Source: JBBWZH01 sp035544115
GTDB taxonomy: Bacteria > Actinomycetota > Actinomycetes > Mycobacteriales > CADCTP01
Direction of reading: 5' to 3'
Length of the DNA stretch: 64,000 nt
NCBI GenBank assembly: GCA_963714145.1
Contig: OY970235.1
Span: 4,154,001-4,218,000 of the forward strand
Both the position numbers and the translations under genes were made by a program. Positions 8,108 through 16,130 of this stretch are shown in pieces. Every line of letters begins with the position of its first letter. The stretch's first letter is position 1. The notes below the pieces were generated by a model. The model searched no databases and was not told the DNA's origin. It saw only the letters and a program-made list of their open reading frames with translations.

Positions 8108-9571
8108 CTACGCAGCCAGGTCGGGCACCGGGGTACCCGCGGCCAGCACGGTGCGGTCGCGCCCGGCCGCCTTCGCCGCGTAGAGCGCCACGTCGGCCCG
8201 GGCGACGATTTCGTCGGATGTCTCGGTGCCGTCCCAGACTGCGATCCCGGCGGAGAACGTCTGCCCGGCCGGCGTGACCCGGCGCAGCCGCTCCAGCGCT
8301 TCGCAGGCCTGCTCGGCGGCAGCCGCGGGCAGCATCGCGATGAACTCCTCGCCGCCGTACCGGGCCAGCCGGTCGACCGCCCGCAGTTGGTCGGCCCAGG
8401 CCGCGGCGGCGCCCTTGAGCAGGCGGTCCCCGGCCGGGTGGCCGTACTCGTCGTTGAACCGCTTGAAGTGGTCCAGGTCGATCATCGCGACGGCCAGCGG
8501 GGCGCCGTCCCGCCGGGCGTGTTCGACCGCCAGCGGGAGCTCGCTGGCCCAGGCCCGGCGGTTCGGCAGGCCGGTCAGCTCGTCCACCCGGGCCAGCTGC
8601 CGCAGCTGCCCGGCCTGCGCGTCGATCTCCCGCAGCAGCTGTCCCATCCGGCTGACGACCAGCAGGAACAGCGCCACCGAGCCGACCACGATGGGGAACC
8701 CGTCGGTGACCTCGATCTTGCCCTGGCCCACCTGGATGCCGAGGACGGCCGGCGCGATCAGCGACGCACCGGTCAGCGTGACGAGCAGCGGCCGGCTGAG
8801 CCGGCGCTCCCGGGCAGTGGCCTGCTGCTGCCCGAGCTCGCGGACCGACGGGTGCAGCGCGGCGACACCGAACAGGACGTACGCCACGAAGTAGTTCGTG
8901 GACATGATCCGGATGCCGGTCACGCCCGGTTCGAGCGCCAACTGGTTGATGACCGCCCAGGCGAGGTCGCCGCAGAGGAACACCATCAGCGACGCGGTGA
9001 GGAACCAGAACGAGCCGGACCGGGCGCCGCCGCCGAGCAGCATGCGGGTCATCATGGCGAGCAGGATGACGTCGCTGCCCGGGAAGGCGATCCCGGTCAG
9101 CTGGGTGAGCAGGCTGACATCGGGCTGGCCCACCGCCGGGCCGATGACGTACACCCAGGACAGCAACCCCACCCCGGTCGCGATCGTGGTGGCGTCCACC
9201 ATGGCCGCCCAGTCCCGCCGGGCGGTCCGGTGCCAGACCAGGATGACCAGGCCGGCGACCAGGCACGGGTACATCAGGTAGTAGAAGATGATCGCCGCGG
9301 ACGGCCAGGAGTCGTCGTGCAGCAGCCGGATGATCACCGCCTCGACGAACTGCCCGGTCGAGTTGAGGAAGATCCCGACCGCGAAGCACCACCACGCGCT
9401 CGCCGCGACCGGGCGGTACCGGCGGACGCCGACCACCACCGCGGCGACGGCGAGGTAGCCCATCGCCACCGCCCAGCCGGTCTGCGCCCAGGTTCCGTCC
9501 GGTACGAGGAAGTACCCGACGGCACCGAGCAGGGCGGCCGCCAGGTACGACCGCATCAGCAGCGTGCGCAC
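8108..9571 (-). CDS. Membrane-bound GGDEF diguanylate cyclase
   Basis: Makes cyclic di-GMP from two GTP at the membrane; 487 residues. About nine hydrophobic segments fill residues 5-310, and a short linker (LLREIDAQAGQLRQLARVDELTG) leads to the GGDEF domain at about 325-475. The active site reads GGEEF (406-410), so catalysis is expected. An RxxD inhibitory site (RAVD, 397-400) sits exactly five residues before it, so product inhibition is expected. The DLDHFKRFND and GHPAGDRLL motifs are present. There is no EAL domain. The GTG start has only a weak ribosome site. The N-terminal membrane part may be a MASE-like sensor; its signal is unknown. Confidence 0.9.
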   Translation of the reverse strand: MRTLLMRSYLAAALLGAVGYFLVPDGTWAQTGWAVAMGYLAVAAVVVGVRRYRPVAASAWWCFAVGIFLNSTGQFVEAVIIRLLHDDSWPSAAIIFYYLMYPCLVAGLVILVWHRTARRDWAAMVDATTIATGVGLLSWVYVIGPAVGQPDVSLLTQLTGIAFPGSDVILLAMMTRMLLGGGARSGSFWFLTASLMVFLCGDLAWAVINQLALEPGVTGIRIMSTNYFVAYVLFGVAALHPSVRELGQQQATARERRLSRPLLVTLTGASLIAPAVLGIQVGQGKIEVTDGFPIVVGSVALFLLVVSRMGQLLREIDAQAGQLRQLARVDELTGLPNRRAWASELPLAVEHARRDGAPLAVAMIDLDHFKRFNDEYGHPAGDRLLKGAAAAWADQLRAVDRLARYGGEEFIAMLPAAAAEQACEALERLRRVTPAGQTFSAGIAVWDGTETSDEIVARADVALYAAKAAGRDRTVLAAGTPVPDLAA

Positions 9572-9749
9572 GTCCGCCGTATCGGCAACCCGGGCACCGA
9601 GATGAGGCTTCGGCCGGCCACGAAGTCGCCCGGCGGCCCGAGCTGGCAGCGTCCGGGCCGACAGTGATCCGGGGGCGGGTCTGGGTCCGGGGCCGGGTCT
9701 GGGTGCGGGCGCTGGGGCGCCGGATCGAAGACAGTGGTCGACGGGTGTC

Positions 9750-11003
9750 TCAGCGGCGCAGCACCTCGGCCAGCGGGCGACGCGGCGTCGGCGGCGGCAG
9801 TGCCCCGGCGGGGCGACCCAGCCGCAGCAGCACCTGCGGGTAGCCAGGCAGCCGCAGTTCGTCCCGGACCCGCTCCCGCAGCCGGCCGATCTCCAGCGGC
9901 TGGTTGAGGTACGAGGCCGCGTACCCGGCGGCGCTGGCTACCAGCAGCAGCCCGTACAGCGCCTGCCCGGCGCGTAGCCAGTCGGCGGGACGGTCGGCCG
10001 GGGTCACCAGCGCGACGACGGCCGGGTGCGCCTCGGGCCGCGGCGCCGCCGCCGGGCCGCCCGGCCCGCCGCCGGTGAAGTCGCGCATCGGGAACTCCGC
10101 GGCGTGCCCGGCACCGGCCGTCGGCCCCAGCGCGGTCGGTGGCACGCCGGCCCGCAGCTGCCGGACCTGTCCGCCGACCCAACCGGCCAACTCCGTCCGG
10201 AACGCCGTGTCGGCCTGCTGCTCGTGTTCGGCCGCCGCGACCAGCGCCGCCAGCCCGCGCCGTTCGCCGGCGCCCTCCACCCACCGCAACGACACCCCTT
10301 CCGCGGCTGCCACGTCGGCCAGGGTGACCTGCAGCGGCACCGGCAGCGGGTCGTCGGTGAACGGACCGCGCACCGTCCGCCGCCGCCCCACCTCCGCGGA
10401 CTGCCGCACCTCCGCCGCGGTCGGGACGTGCCGACCGGCGCCGGCGACCAGCGCGGCCAGGTCCGGGCGGGCCGGATCCGGCAGCAGCGTCACGACCGGA
10501 CGCAGACCCAGCCCGGCCACCGCCAGCCGCAGGCCGTACACCGCCGCGCCGACCCCGATCAGCAGTTGCCGGTCGGCCGGGTCGGCCACCGGCATCCGCC
10601 GCGACCGGTCGGCGTACACCTCGACGCCGTCCGGCCGGATCCGGAACGCCCACGGTTGGGCATTGTGATGGGACGGCGCCCGGGTCGCCGCCCGGACGAT
10701 CGCCTCGGCGTGCTCAACCAGCCCAGCCTGCTCAACCGGGCCCGCGTGCTCAACCAGGCCCGCCTGCTCAACCAGGCCCGCCTGCTCAACCAGGCCCGCG
10801 TGCTCAACCGGGCCCGCCTGCTCAACCAGGCCAGCGTGCTCAGCCAGGCCCGCGTGCTCAGCCAGGCCCGCGTGCTCAACCAGGCCCGCCTGCTCAACCA
10901 GGCCCGCCTGCTCAAGCAAACCCGCGTGCTCAGCCAGGCCCGCGTGCTCAACCAGCACAGCCTGCTCAACCAGGTCGGCTGACCTCGTCGTGTGTTCAGC
11001 CAT
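9750..11003 (-). CDS. Acg-like nitroreductase-family protein with an N-terminal hexapeptide repeat
   Basis: Flavin-dependent nitroreductase-fold protein of the actinobacterial Acg (Rv2032-like) type, 417 residues. The ATG at 11003 has a GGAGGT site 8 bp upstream. The family core starts at AEAIVRAATRAPSHHNAQPW, with the PSxHNxQPW FMN motif, and continues to ASYLNQPLEI and GYPQVLLRLGRP. Before it, residues about 11-100 are 15 tandem copies of a six-residue unit (LVEHAG / LVEQAG / LAEHAG), which Acg proteins normally lack. The first unit (LVEQAV) looks like the normal N-terminus expanded in place. In mycobacteria acg belongs to the DosR dormancy regulon; DosR-like boxes lie upstream here. Confidence 0.85.
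   Translation of the reverse strand: MAEHTTRSADLVEQAVLVEHAGLAEHAGLLEQAGLVEQAGLVEHAGLAEHAGLAEHAGLVEQAGPVEHAGLVEQAGLVEQAGLVEHAGPVEQAGLVEHAEAIVRAATRAPSHHNAQPWAFRIRPDGVEVYADRSRRMPVADPADRQLLIGVGAAVYGLRLAVAGLGLRPVVTLLPDPARPDLAALVAGAGRHVPTAAEVRQSAEVGRRRTVRGPFTDDPLPVPLQVTLADVAAAEGVSLRWVEGAGERRGLAALVAAAEHEQQADTAFRTELAGWVGGQVRQLRAGVPPTALGPTAGAGHAAEFPMRDFTGGGPGGPAAAPRPEAHPAVVALVTPADRPADWLRAGQALYGLLLVASAAGYAASYLNQPLEIGRLRERVRDELRLPGYPQVLLRLGRPAGALPPPTPRRPLAEVLRR
10709..10978. repeat. 18-bp minisatellite, 15 copies, in the nitroreductase gene
   Basis: Fifteen contiguous units close to ctcaaccaggcccgcctg (plus strand), each encoding six residues on the minus strand. There are no spacers, so it is not a CRISPR array. 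Units differ at a few positions (gtg/ctg, aac/agc, agg/ggg), so the expansion is not brand-new. Confidence 0.9.
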
Positions 11004-11099
11004 TGTGGGCACCTCCATAGCGACGGGCGACCGATGCGCCCACGTCCGAGGCTGTCCCGGGCCGCGCTCGCCGGACAGAGGCCGACTGCCCCGCCGGCA

Positions 11100-11113
11100 G
11101 GGACCTCGGACCC
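11100..11113. promoter_or_regulatory. DosR/DevR-like box, weaker copy
   Basis: GGGACCTCGGACCC resembles the dormancy-regulator palindrome GGGACTWWAGTCCC in its outer GGGAC and CCC. It lies 97 bp upstream of the nitroreductase start. Confidence 0.4.
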
Positions 11114-11161
11114 GCCGACCCGGCGCGGGCCGACCCGCGTCCGGAGGCGCAGCGGTGCGGC

Positions 11162-11175
11162 GGGACGAAGGTCCC
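11162..11175. promoter_or_regulatory. DosR/DevR-like box, strong copy
   Basis: GGGACGAAGGTCCC matches the DosR palindrome GGGACTWWAGTCCC at both pentamers and the central AA. It sits between the divergent starts at 11003 and 11258; homologues of both gene products are DosR-regulon members in Mycobacterium tuberculosis (Rv2032 and Rv2004c). Confidence 0.55.
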
Positions 11176-11257
11176 GCCCGGGGCCCGGCTGCTGCCGACG
11201 TTCGGCACTGTGCCGCAGTGGGCCCGGCCGGGCAGCGTGAGTGCGGGAGGTGCCGCC

Positions 11258-12676
11258 GTGTTGAACGGAAAGCAGGTCGGACGGCCGGATCATTGCCGGC
11301 GGGCCGAGGCGGATCGACGGTTGGACGCGCTGGTCGCTGCCGGCGCGGACGTCCGGGTGGACGTCCAGCGGATCGCGCGGAAGGTCGCCGCGCTGCACGC
11401 GGCCGCGCCGCGGTCGGCGGTGATCGACCGCGCGGGCCAACCGGAGACGCTGCGCCGCCAGTGGGATGACAACCTCGGCGTGCTGGTCGGCTACGCCGGC
11501 GGCCTGCTGGACGGGCCGACCCTGCAACGGGTACACGACCGGGCACACCGCTACCTGATCGGCCGGATCCCGCTACTGGACGACCGGATCCGGTCCGGCG
11601 CGATCGTCGAGGGCCACGGCGGCCTGCTGGCCGGGAACATCAACTGCCCGCCGCAGCTCGACAACAGCCACCTCGACAGCAGCCACCTCGACGGCAGCCA
11701 GCTCGACAACGGCCAGCTCGACGGCAGCCAGTTCGACGACCTTGTGCGGCACGGCGAGGGGCTGGGGCACGGCGAGGGGCTGTGGCACGGCGAGGGGCTG
11801 TGGCACGGCGATGTGCTTGCCGATATCGGGTTGCTGGCGATGGATCTGGAGCGGCTCGGCGCGCCGGTCGAGGCCGCCGCGCTACTGGCTGACTACGGGC
11901 ACGCGGCCGGCACCGACCACCCGGCCTCGCTGGCGCACTGGTACATCGCCTACCAGGCGGTCGCCCGCGGCGCGATCGCGACCTCCCGGCCCACCCGGTC
12001 CGGCCCGACCGCCGAACACACGGCGGAAGTCGGCCGGCTGCTCCGGCTGGCGGACCGGCACCTCGCCGCCGGCCGGGTCCGGCTCATCCTCGTCGGCGGC
12101 CTGCCCGGCACCGGCAAGTCCACCATCGCCGAGGCATTGTCCGGGCGGTACGGCTGGCCGGTCATCCGCAGCGACGCGATCCGCAGGCAACTCACCGGCC
12201 CGCCGGCGCCGCCCGGCCGGGGCAGCTACCGTCCAGAGTGGACCGGCGCGACCTACAGCACGCTGCTCGACCGGGCCGCCGGCCATCTCGGCCGCGGCCG
12301 GTCGATCCTGCTGGACGCCACCTGGGCCGACCCCATGCACCGGGCCGCCGCCGCCCGCCTCGCCCGGCGCACCGCCGCCGACCTGGTAGCGCTGAACTGC
12401 CAGGCCACACCACAGCTCGCGCTGGCCCGCATCGCCCACCGCCCCGCTGGCGGACGCGACCGCAGCGACGCGGACGCGGCCGCCTACCGGCACCTGGCTC
12501 GACACCTCGTACCGTGGCCTGACGCGACCGTGCTGGACACCCGCCGGCCGCTGCCCGAGACGCTCGCCGAGGCGCTGCGCGCCGTCAACCGCGACCCCAC
12601 CAGGGCCGACCCGACCGGCGCCACCCAGCCCGGCCAGCCTGGCCAGCCCTACCGGCACGAGCGCCGACCGGCCTGA
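11258..12676 (+). CDS. P-loop ATPase with degenerate aminoglycoside-phosphotransferase-like half (Rv2004c-like)
   Basis: 472 residues from the GTG at 11258 (GGGAGG site). The C-terminal half is an intact nucleotide-binding domain: Walker A LVGGLPGTGKSTIAEAL, then a gluconate-kinase-like fold. The N-terminal half matches the COG2187 phosphotransferase region (RRLDALVAAGADV, ALHAAAPRS, RYLIGRIPLLDDRI, GDVLADIGLLAMDLERLG) but is shortened by about 90 residues at the front. Its catalytic loop reads HGGLLAGNIN, with Gly in place of the Asp of HGDL. The next segment is replaced by five 15-bp and four 18-bp tandem repeats. Phosphotransferase activity is therefore doubtful. In M. tuberculosis Rv2004c is DosR-induced. 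Confidence 0.75.
   Translation: MLNGKQVGRPDHCRRAEADRRLDALVAAGADVRVDVQRIARKVAALHAAAPRSAVIDRAGQPETLRRQWDDNLGVLVGYAGGLLDGPTLQRVHDRAHRYLIGRIPLLDDRIRSGAIVEGHGGLLAGNINCPPQLDNSHLDSSHLDGSQLDNGQLDGSQFDDLVRHGEGLGHGEGLWHGEGLWHGDVLADIGLLAMDLERLGAPVEAAALLADYGHAAGTDHPASLAHWYIAYQAVARGAIATSRPTRSGPTAEHTAEVGRLLRLADRHLAAGRVRLILVGGLPGTGKSTIAEALSGRYGWPVIRSDAIRRQLTGPPAPPGRGSYRPEWTGATYSTLLDRAAGHLGRGRSILLDATWADPMHRAAAARLARRTAADLVALNCQATPQLALARIAHRPAGGRDRSDADAAAYRHLARHLVPWPDATVLDTRRPLPETLAEALRAVNRDPTRADPTGATQPGQPGQPYRHERRPA
11657..11731. repeat. 15-bp tandem repeat, five copies, inside the ATPase gene
   Basis: Contiguous units such as ctcgacggcagccag, encoding LDNSH / LDGSQ. They stay in frame and directly follow the phosphotransferase catalytic loop. 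Confidence 0.9.
11750..11821. repeat. 18-bp tandem repeat, four copies, inside the ATPase gene
   Basis: Units cacggcgaggggctgtgg encode HGEGLW; the last unit drifts into the normal family sequence HGDVLA, so the array looks like a duplication of the native RYGDVLAD segment. Confidence 0.9.
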
Positions 12677-12689
12677 AGCGCGACGACCG

Positions 12690-14081
12690 CTAGTCGGAGC
12701 TGCGCAGGCTGGCGATCGGCTTGTTCCTGGTCGCCTCGTACAGCTTCTTCGCGCCGAGCGGGGCGTACTGCTTGCGCTCGGCGGCGGTGAGCTCCCGGCC
12801 GATGCCGGAGTAGTAGGAGCCCAGCCACTCGAGCGCCCCGTCGCCGATGTCGTCATCGAGGTAGATGTTGCCGTTCGGGTCGCGGGAGAACCAGACATCG
12901 GCCGGGGCGTCGCGGCCGAGGATCGGTCGGGTGTAGGGGTTGTCCGCCTGGAAGCGGAAGCCGATCGTGAGCGGAAGATCCTTCACCGCGGTGTTGGCGA
13001 GCTTCGCCAGCGCCTTGGTGCGCACGCCGGCGCCGTGCGCGGTGAAGCTGCCGAAGCCCAGGTTCGGGCCGCTCCACCGGCCGATGCTGGTGCTCGGCGC
13101 GGGCAGGGCGAGCAGGGTGCCCTCGCGCTCCGCGCTGGCGTGCAGGTCGGGTCGGATGCCGCGGGTGAAGGTCATGTCCTCCAGCAGCCAGGCCAGCGGG
13201 CTCGGGGCCCTGTACTTGGAGGTGGCCGCCCACACCTTGTTCTCATCGAGCAGGCGGAGGTAGCCGACGGTGAGGGCCCGCTGCAGACTCTGCGCCCGGG
13301 CCTGCAGCATCTGGTGGATGGCCTCCAGGGCGAACAGCCGGCTCAGCCGGTGTACGTCGTCGCCGCGGTCGATGCGGGCGCGGAACTCCCAGACCTCCGC
13401 TCGTTGTTGCACGGCGGTCTGCTGCCGGACGGCTCCGACGTAGGTATCGAGCAGGCTGCCGCTACCGGCCGAGCTCAGGACCGCCCGGGCGGTGGCCACG
13501 CTCTGCCCCATCGACTCCTGCTTGCCGATGAGCAACGGCTCGAAGGTCGAGGCCATGGCCACCTCGTAGCCCGCCGTGCACTCCTGCACGGCCGCGGTGT
13601 CGCCGAGCTCACGGCTGGCCGCCGCGACGAACAGCTGCTTCAGCGTGCCGCCCGAGCCGTAGACGATGTCGCTGATGACCTCGTGGGTGTTCTCGGTCAT
13701 CGCCTCCAGGACCACCGCGAGCACGTGCACCGGCGGCGTGGACTCCTCGTCGCCGGTGGGCGCCGTCGCGCGCCAGCCCTCGAGCTGCTCGGCCTTGATC
13801 CGCCCGATCATGTCGAAGAGCGGATCGGCGCCGGTGAGGAACCCCCGCCTGGCCAGCGCGGCGCTCGCCGCCGACGGCGGGAAGGTGTCCGCGGTCGCGG
13901 CACCCGGTGCGTCAGCCGCGGATCGACCGGGCGTCCGGTCCGTGATCCACTGGCTCATCGCCCGGTTGCCGGCCGGCCCGAAGCGTTCCAGGCTGTCCAG
14001 CGTCTGCGCCGCCGATCGCGGCGAAGACCGCTCCCGGTCGGGTTGGACGGGTTGCTGACCTGGGCGGGCGAACTCGGTCAC
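12690..14081 (-). CDS. Unknown protein with a DUF4157-like N-terminal motif
   Basis: 463 residues with no family I can name. The first 55 residues are polar and Pro/Arg-rich and hold TLDSLERFGPAGNRAMSQWI. This resembles the LQRxxGNAAV segment at the start of DUF4157-type proteins linked to contractile injection systems. Residues about 80-300 look mainly helical (EVWEFRARIDRGDDVHRLSRLFALEAIHQM). The C-terminal part has VWFSRDPNGNIYLDDDIGDGALEW, which could bind metal. No signal peptide or membrane span is seen, and no injection-system genes are in the window. The GTG start has a GGAAGG site. It is convergent with the ATPase gene, 13 bp apart. Confidence 0.6.
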   Translation of the reverse strand: MTEFARPGQQPVQPDRERSSPRSAAQTLDSLERFGPAGNRAMSQWITDRTPGRSAADAPGAATADTFPPSAASAALARRGFLTGADPLFDMIGRIKAEQLEGWRATAPTGDEESTPPVHVLAVVLEAMTENTHEVISDIVYGSGGTLKQLFVAAASRELGDTAAVQECTAGYEVAMASTFEPLLIGKQESMGQSVATARAVLSSAGSGSLLDTYVGAVRQQTAVQQRAEVWEFRARIDRGDDVHRLSRLFALEAIHQMLQARAQSLQRALTVGYLRLLDENKVWAATSKYRAPSPLAWLLEDMTFTRGIRPDLHASAEREGTLLALPAPSTSIGRWSGPNLGFGSFTAHGAGVRTKALAKLANTAVKDLPLTIGFRFQADNPYTRPILGRDAPADVWFSRDPNGNIYLDDDIGDGALEWLGSYYSGIGRELTAAERKQYAPLGAKKLYEATRNKPIASLRSSD

Positions 14082-14394
14082 GCAGCCAACCTTCCGCCTC
14101 CGGTCCTGGTATCCCGCCGCACGTGCTGGCGCAGCTCCGCGACGCTATCCCGCCGGCCGGTGCCGAGCCGAGGCGTCGCGGCCTGATCAGCACGTTCGGG
14201 CGGTTTGCCGCGAGTAGGGAACTGGGTGCCGGGGCGGCCGTCACCATCAGCTGACGCACTTCCCGGGCGCGGCCCCGTACCCAGCTCAGCTCAGCGGGCT
14301 CACTCCAGACGGGCTAGACATCTATGCTCTTTCTGGCAGACCTCGGGCATCCGGTCGCCGACCGGTGCCACCTACCACGTCCCTGGGAGGGGCC
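14082..14394. other. Divergent intergenic region
   Basis: 313 bp between the unknown protein and the dienelactone hydrolase. The only promoter-like feature is an AT-richer patch around 14318-14335 with a TATGCT hexamer about 65 bp before the hydrolase ATG. No coding frame with convincing codon use was seen. Confidence 0.4.
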
Positions 14395-15309
14395 ATGACG
14401 GAGATTCACCAATACCTCGCCGAAGAGGTTGCGGAGGACCTCGCCGACGGCATCATCACCCGGCGGGAGGCGCTGCGCCGGTTGGGCCTGCTCGGGGTGA
14501 CCGGCGCCGCCGCGACCGGGCTGCTGGCCACCGGCGCGGCCGGTGAGGCGGCTGCCGCCGAGCCGAAGACCCCGGCCCATCAGGGCGGCCGGCCCACCGC
14601 CGCGGAGACGACCTGGGCGCCCGTTGCCCGCGAGTCGATCACGTTCACCGGGCCGAACGGGCCGCTGATGGCCGCCTGGGCGCCCGCTGCCCAGCCGCGT
14701 GGCGGCGTGCTCGTCATCCATGAGAACCGCGGGCTGACCGAGCACATCCGCACGGTCGCCGGCCGGCTCGCCGCCAGCGGGTACTCCGCGCTGGCCCTGG
14801 ACCTCCTCTCCGAAGAAGGCGGCACCGGGGCGTTCCCCGGTGAGGCCGAGGTGGCGGCGGCGCTCGGCCAGATCCCCCCGGAACGCTTCGACGCCGACAT
14901 GAAGGCCAGCGTGACCGAGCTCAAGCGCCGGGTCCGCGGGAAGAAGCTGGCCGCAATCGGTTTCTGCTTCGGTGGCGGCATGGTGTGGCGGCTGCTCGCC
15001 GCCGGCGAGCCGCGGCTCGCCGCGGCCGCCCCCTTCTACGGACCGTTCCCGGCCGAGGGCAACCTCACCGGCTCCCGCGCGGCGGTGCTCGGCGTCTACG
15101 GCGGGCTCGACGCGCGGGTCGGCGCGACCCGGCCGGCGGCCAAGGCGGCACTCGAGGCGGCCCGGCTGAAGCACGAGCTCGTCACGTTCGCCGAGGCCGA
15201 TCACGCCTTCTTCAACGACACCGGGGCCCGCTTCAACCCGCACGCCGCGACGGAGGTCTGGCGCCGAACACTTAACTGGTTCGACGCCGCCGACCACCAC
15301 CACGGCTGA
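14395..15309 (+). CDS. Tat-exported dienelactone hydrolase family protein
   Basis: Alpha/beta hydrolase of 304 residues. The ATG at 14395 follows GGGAGGGG. An N-terminal stretch TRREALRRLGLLGVTGAAAT looks like a twin-arginine signal peptide and points to export. The triad is Cys191 (GFCFGG), Asp239 (GGLDARV) and His270 (ADHAFF), the dienelactone-hydrolase set with Cys as nucleophile. The HENRGLTEHI motif carries the usual glutamate that pairs with the cysteine. The family hydrolyses lactones or small esters; the substrate is unknown. The gene stands alone and its 3' flank holds a 19-bp tandem repeat and a strong hairpin. Confidence 0.85.
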   Translation: MTEIHQYLAEEVAEDLADGIITRREALRRLGLLGVTGAAATGLLATGAAGEAAAAEPKTPAHQGGRPTAAETTWAPVARESITFTGPNGPLMAAWAPAAQPRGGVLVIHENRGLTEHIRTVAGRLAASGYSALALDLLSEEGGTGAFPGEAEVAAALGQIPPERFDADMKASVTELKRRVRGKKLAAIGFCFGGGMVWRLLAAGEPRLAAAAPFYGPFPAEGNLTGSRAAVLGVYGGLDARVGATRPAAKAALEAARLKHELVTFAEADHAFFNDTGARFNPHAATEVWRRTLNWFDAADHHHG

Positions 15310-15331
15310 GCCCGCGCCCGCTTCGACCCGC

Positions 15332-15407
15332 ACGGCGAGCCCAGACCGGTACGCCGAGCCCAGACTGATACGCCGAGCCCGGACTGGTACGCCGAGCCCG
15401 GACCGCT
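15332..15407. repeat. 19-bp tandem repeat, four copies
   Basis: Contiguous noncoding units close to acgccgagcccagaccggt after the hydrolase stop. A fifth diverged copy of the core (acgccgagccc) forms the left arm of the next hairpin. Confidence 0.85.
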
Positions 15408-15450
15408 GTATCAGGCCCGGGCTACGGCTGCCGCTTCAATCCGCACGCCG

Positions 15451-15479
15451 AGCCCGGGCCGGTGCATCCGGCCCGGGCT
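15451..15479. terminator. Hairpin between hydrolase and DinB gene
   Basis: Perfect 12-bp stem agcccgggccgg / ccggcccgggct with loop tgcat and no T tract. It is well placed to end the hydrolase transcript, 33 bp before the DinB ATG. Confidence 0.65.
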
Positions 15480-15511
15480 GCGGCTGCCGGCTGCCGTGAA
15501 ACGATCCGGCG

Positions 15512-16027
15512 ATGACGTGGACGGCGCCTACCCCGGAGCCCGTGGATGGACCCCTCACCGGTGCTGATCGCCCCATCCTGGAGAGCTTCCTGGCCTGGGA
15601 ACGCGCCACCCTGCTCAACATCTGCGCCGGGCTGACCGGCGAGCAGCTGGCCGCGCGGCCGCTGGCCTCGTCGAACCTGTCCCTGCTCGGGCTGGTCCGG
15701 CACCTGGCCAAGGTCGAACGGATCTGGTTCCGGCAGCGCGCCGCCGGCCAACCGGTCGAGCCGATGTACGACCCGGCCGGCGGCAAGGACGCCGACTTCG
15801 ACGACCTCGACCCGGCCCAGGCGGAAGCGGACCTGAGCCGGCTGCGCGCGGAGTGGCGGCAGGCCGACGAGGCGGTCGCCGACCTGAGCTTCGAGCACAC
15901 CTTCGACGTCGGCGGCGACGACTTCTCGCTACGCATGACCTATGTGCACATGATCGGCGAATACGCCCGCCACAACGGTCACGCCGACCTGCTCCGCGAA
16001 GGCGTCGACGGAGTCACCGGCCGGTAG
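15512..16027 (+). CDS. DinB-fold protein (DUF664 / mycothiol-transferase type)
   Basis: 171-residue four-helix-bundle protein. The motifs LLGLVRHLAKVERIWF, FSLRMTYVHMIGEYARHNGHADLLRE and an early TGADRPILESFLAWERATLLN are those of DUF664 proteins. The His of VRHLAKVE and the H..EYARHNGHAD pair are the expected metal ligands. Relatives in actinomycetes include mycothiol-dependent transferases for detoxification; whether this one uses mycothiol cannot be seen. Monocistronic between two strong hairpins. Confidence 0.85.
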   Translation: MTWTAPTPEPVDGPLTGADRPILESFLAWERATLLNICAGLTGEQLAARPLASSNLSLLGLVRHLAKVERIWFRQRAAGQPVEPMYDPAGGKDADFDDLDPAQAEADLSRLRAEWRQADEAVADLSFEHTFDVGGDDFSLRMTYVHMIGEYARHNGHADLLREGVDGVTGR

Positions 16028-16077
16028 GCCCGCGCCCGCGGGAGTACCGCCGGTCGAGCGGTCGACCCGCGTTGGGC

Positions 16078-16117
16078 AGGTGGTGGGCGGACGACCGACG
16101 GCATCCGCCCACCACCT
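16078..16117. terminator. Bidirectional terminator hairpin
   Basis: Perfect 14-bp stem aggtggtgggcgga / tccgcccaccacct with a 12-nt loop, between the convergent stops at 16027 and 16131. Confidence 0.75.
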
Positions 16118-16130
16118 CGTGGGGTTGGGC

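Noticed and set aside
4982..9667. Very long open frame on the plus strand
   Set aside because: It runs antisense to the GH27 and diguanylate cyclase genes, has Arg/Gly/Pro-rich nonsense sequence, and exists only because of high GC content.
10709..10978. Regular repeat that looks like a CRISPR array
   Set aside because: Units are contiguous 18-mers without spacers, in frame with a nitroreductase, and no cas genes are present.
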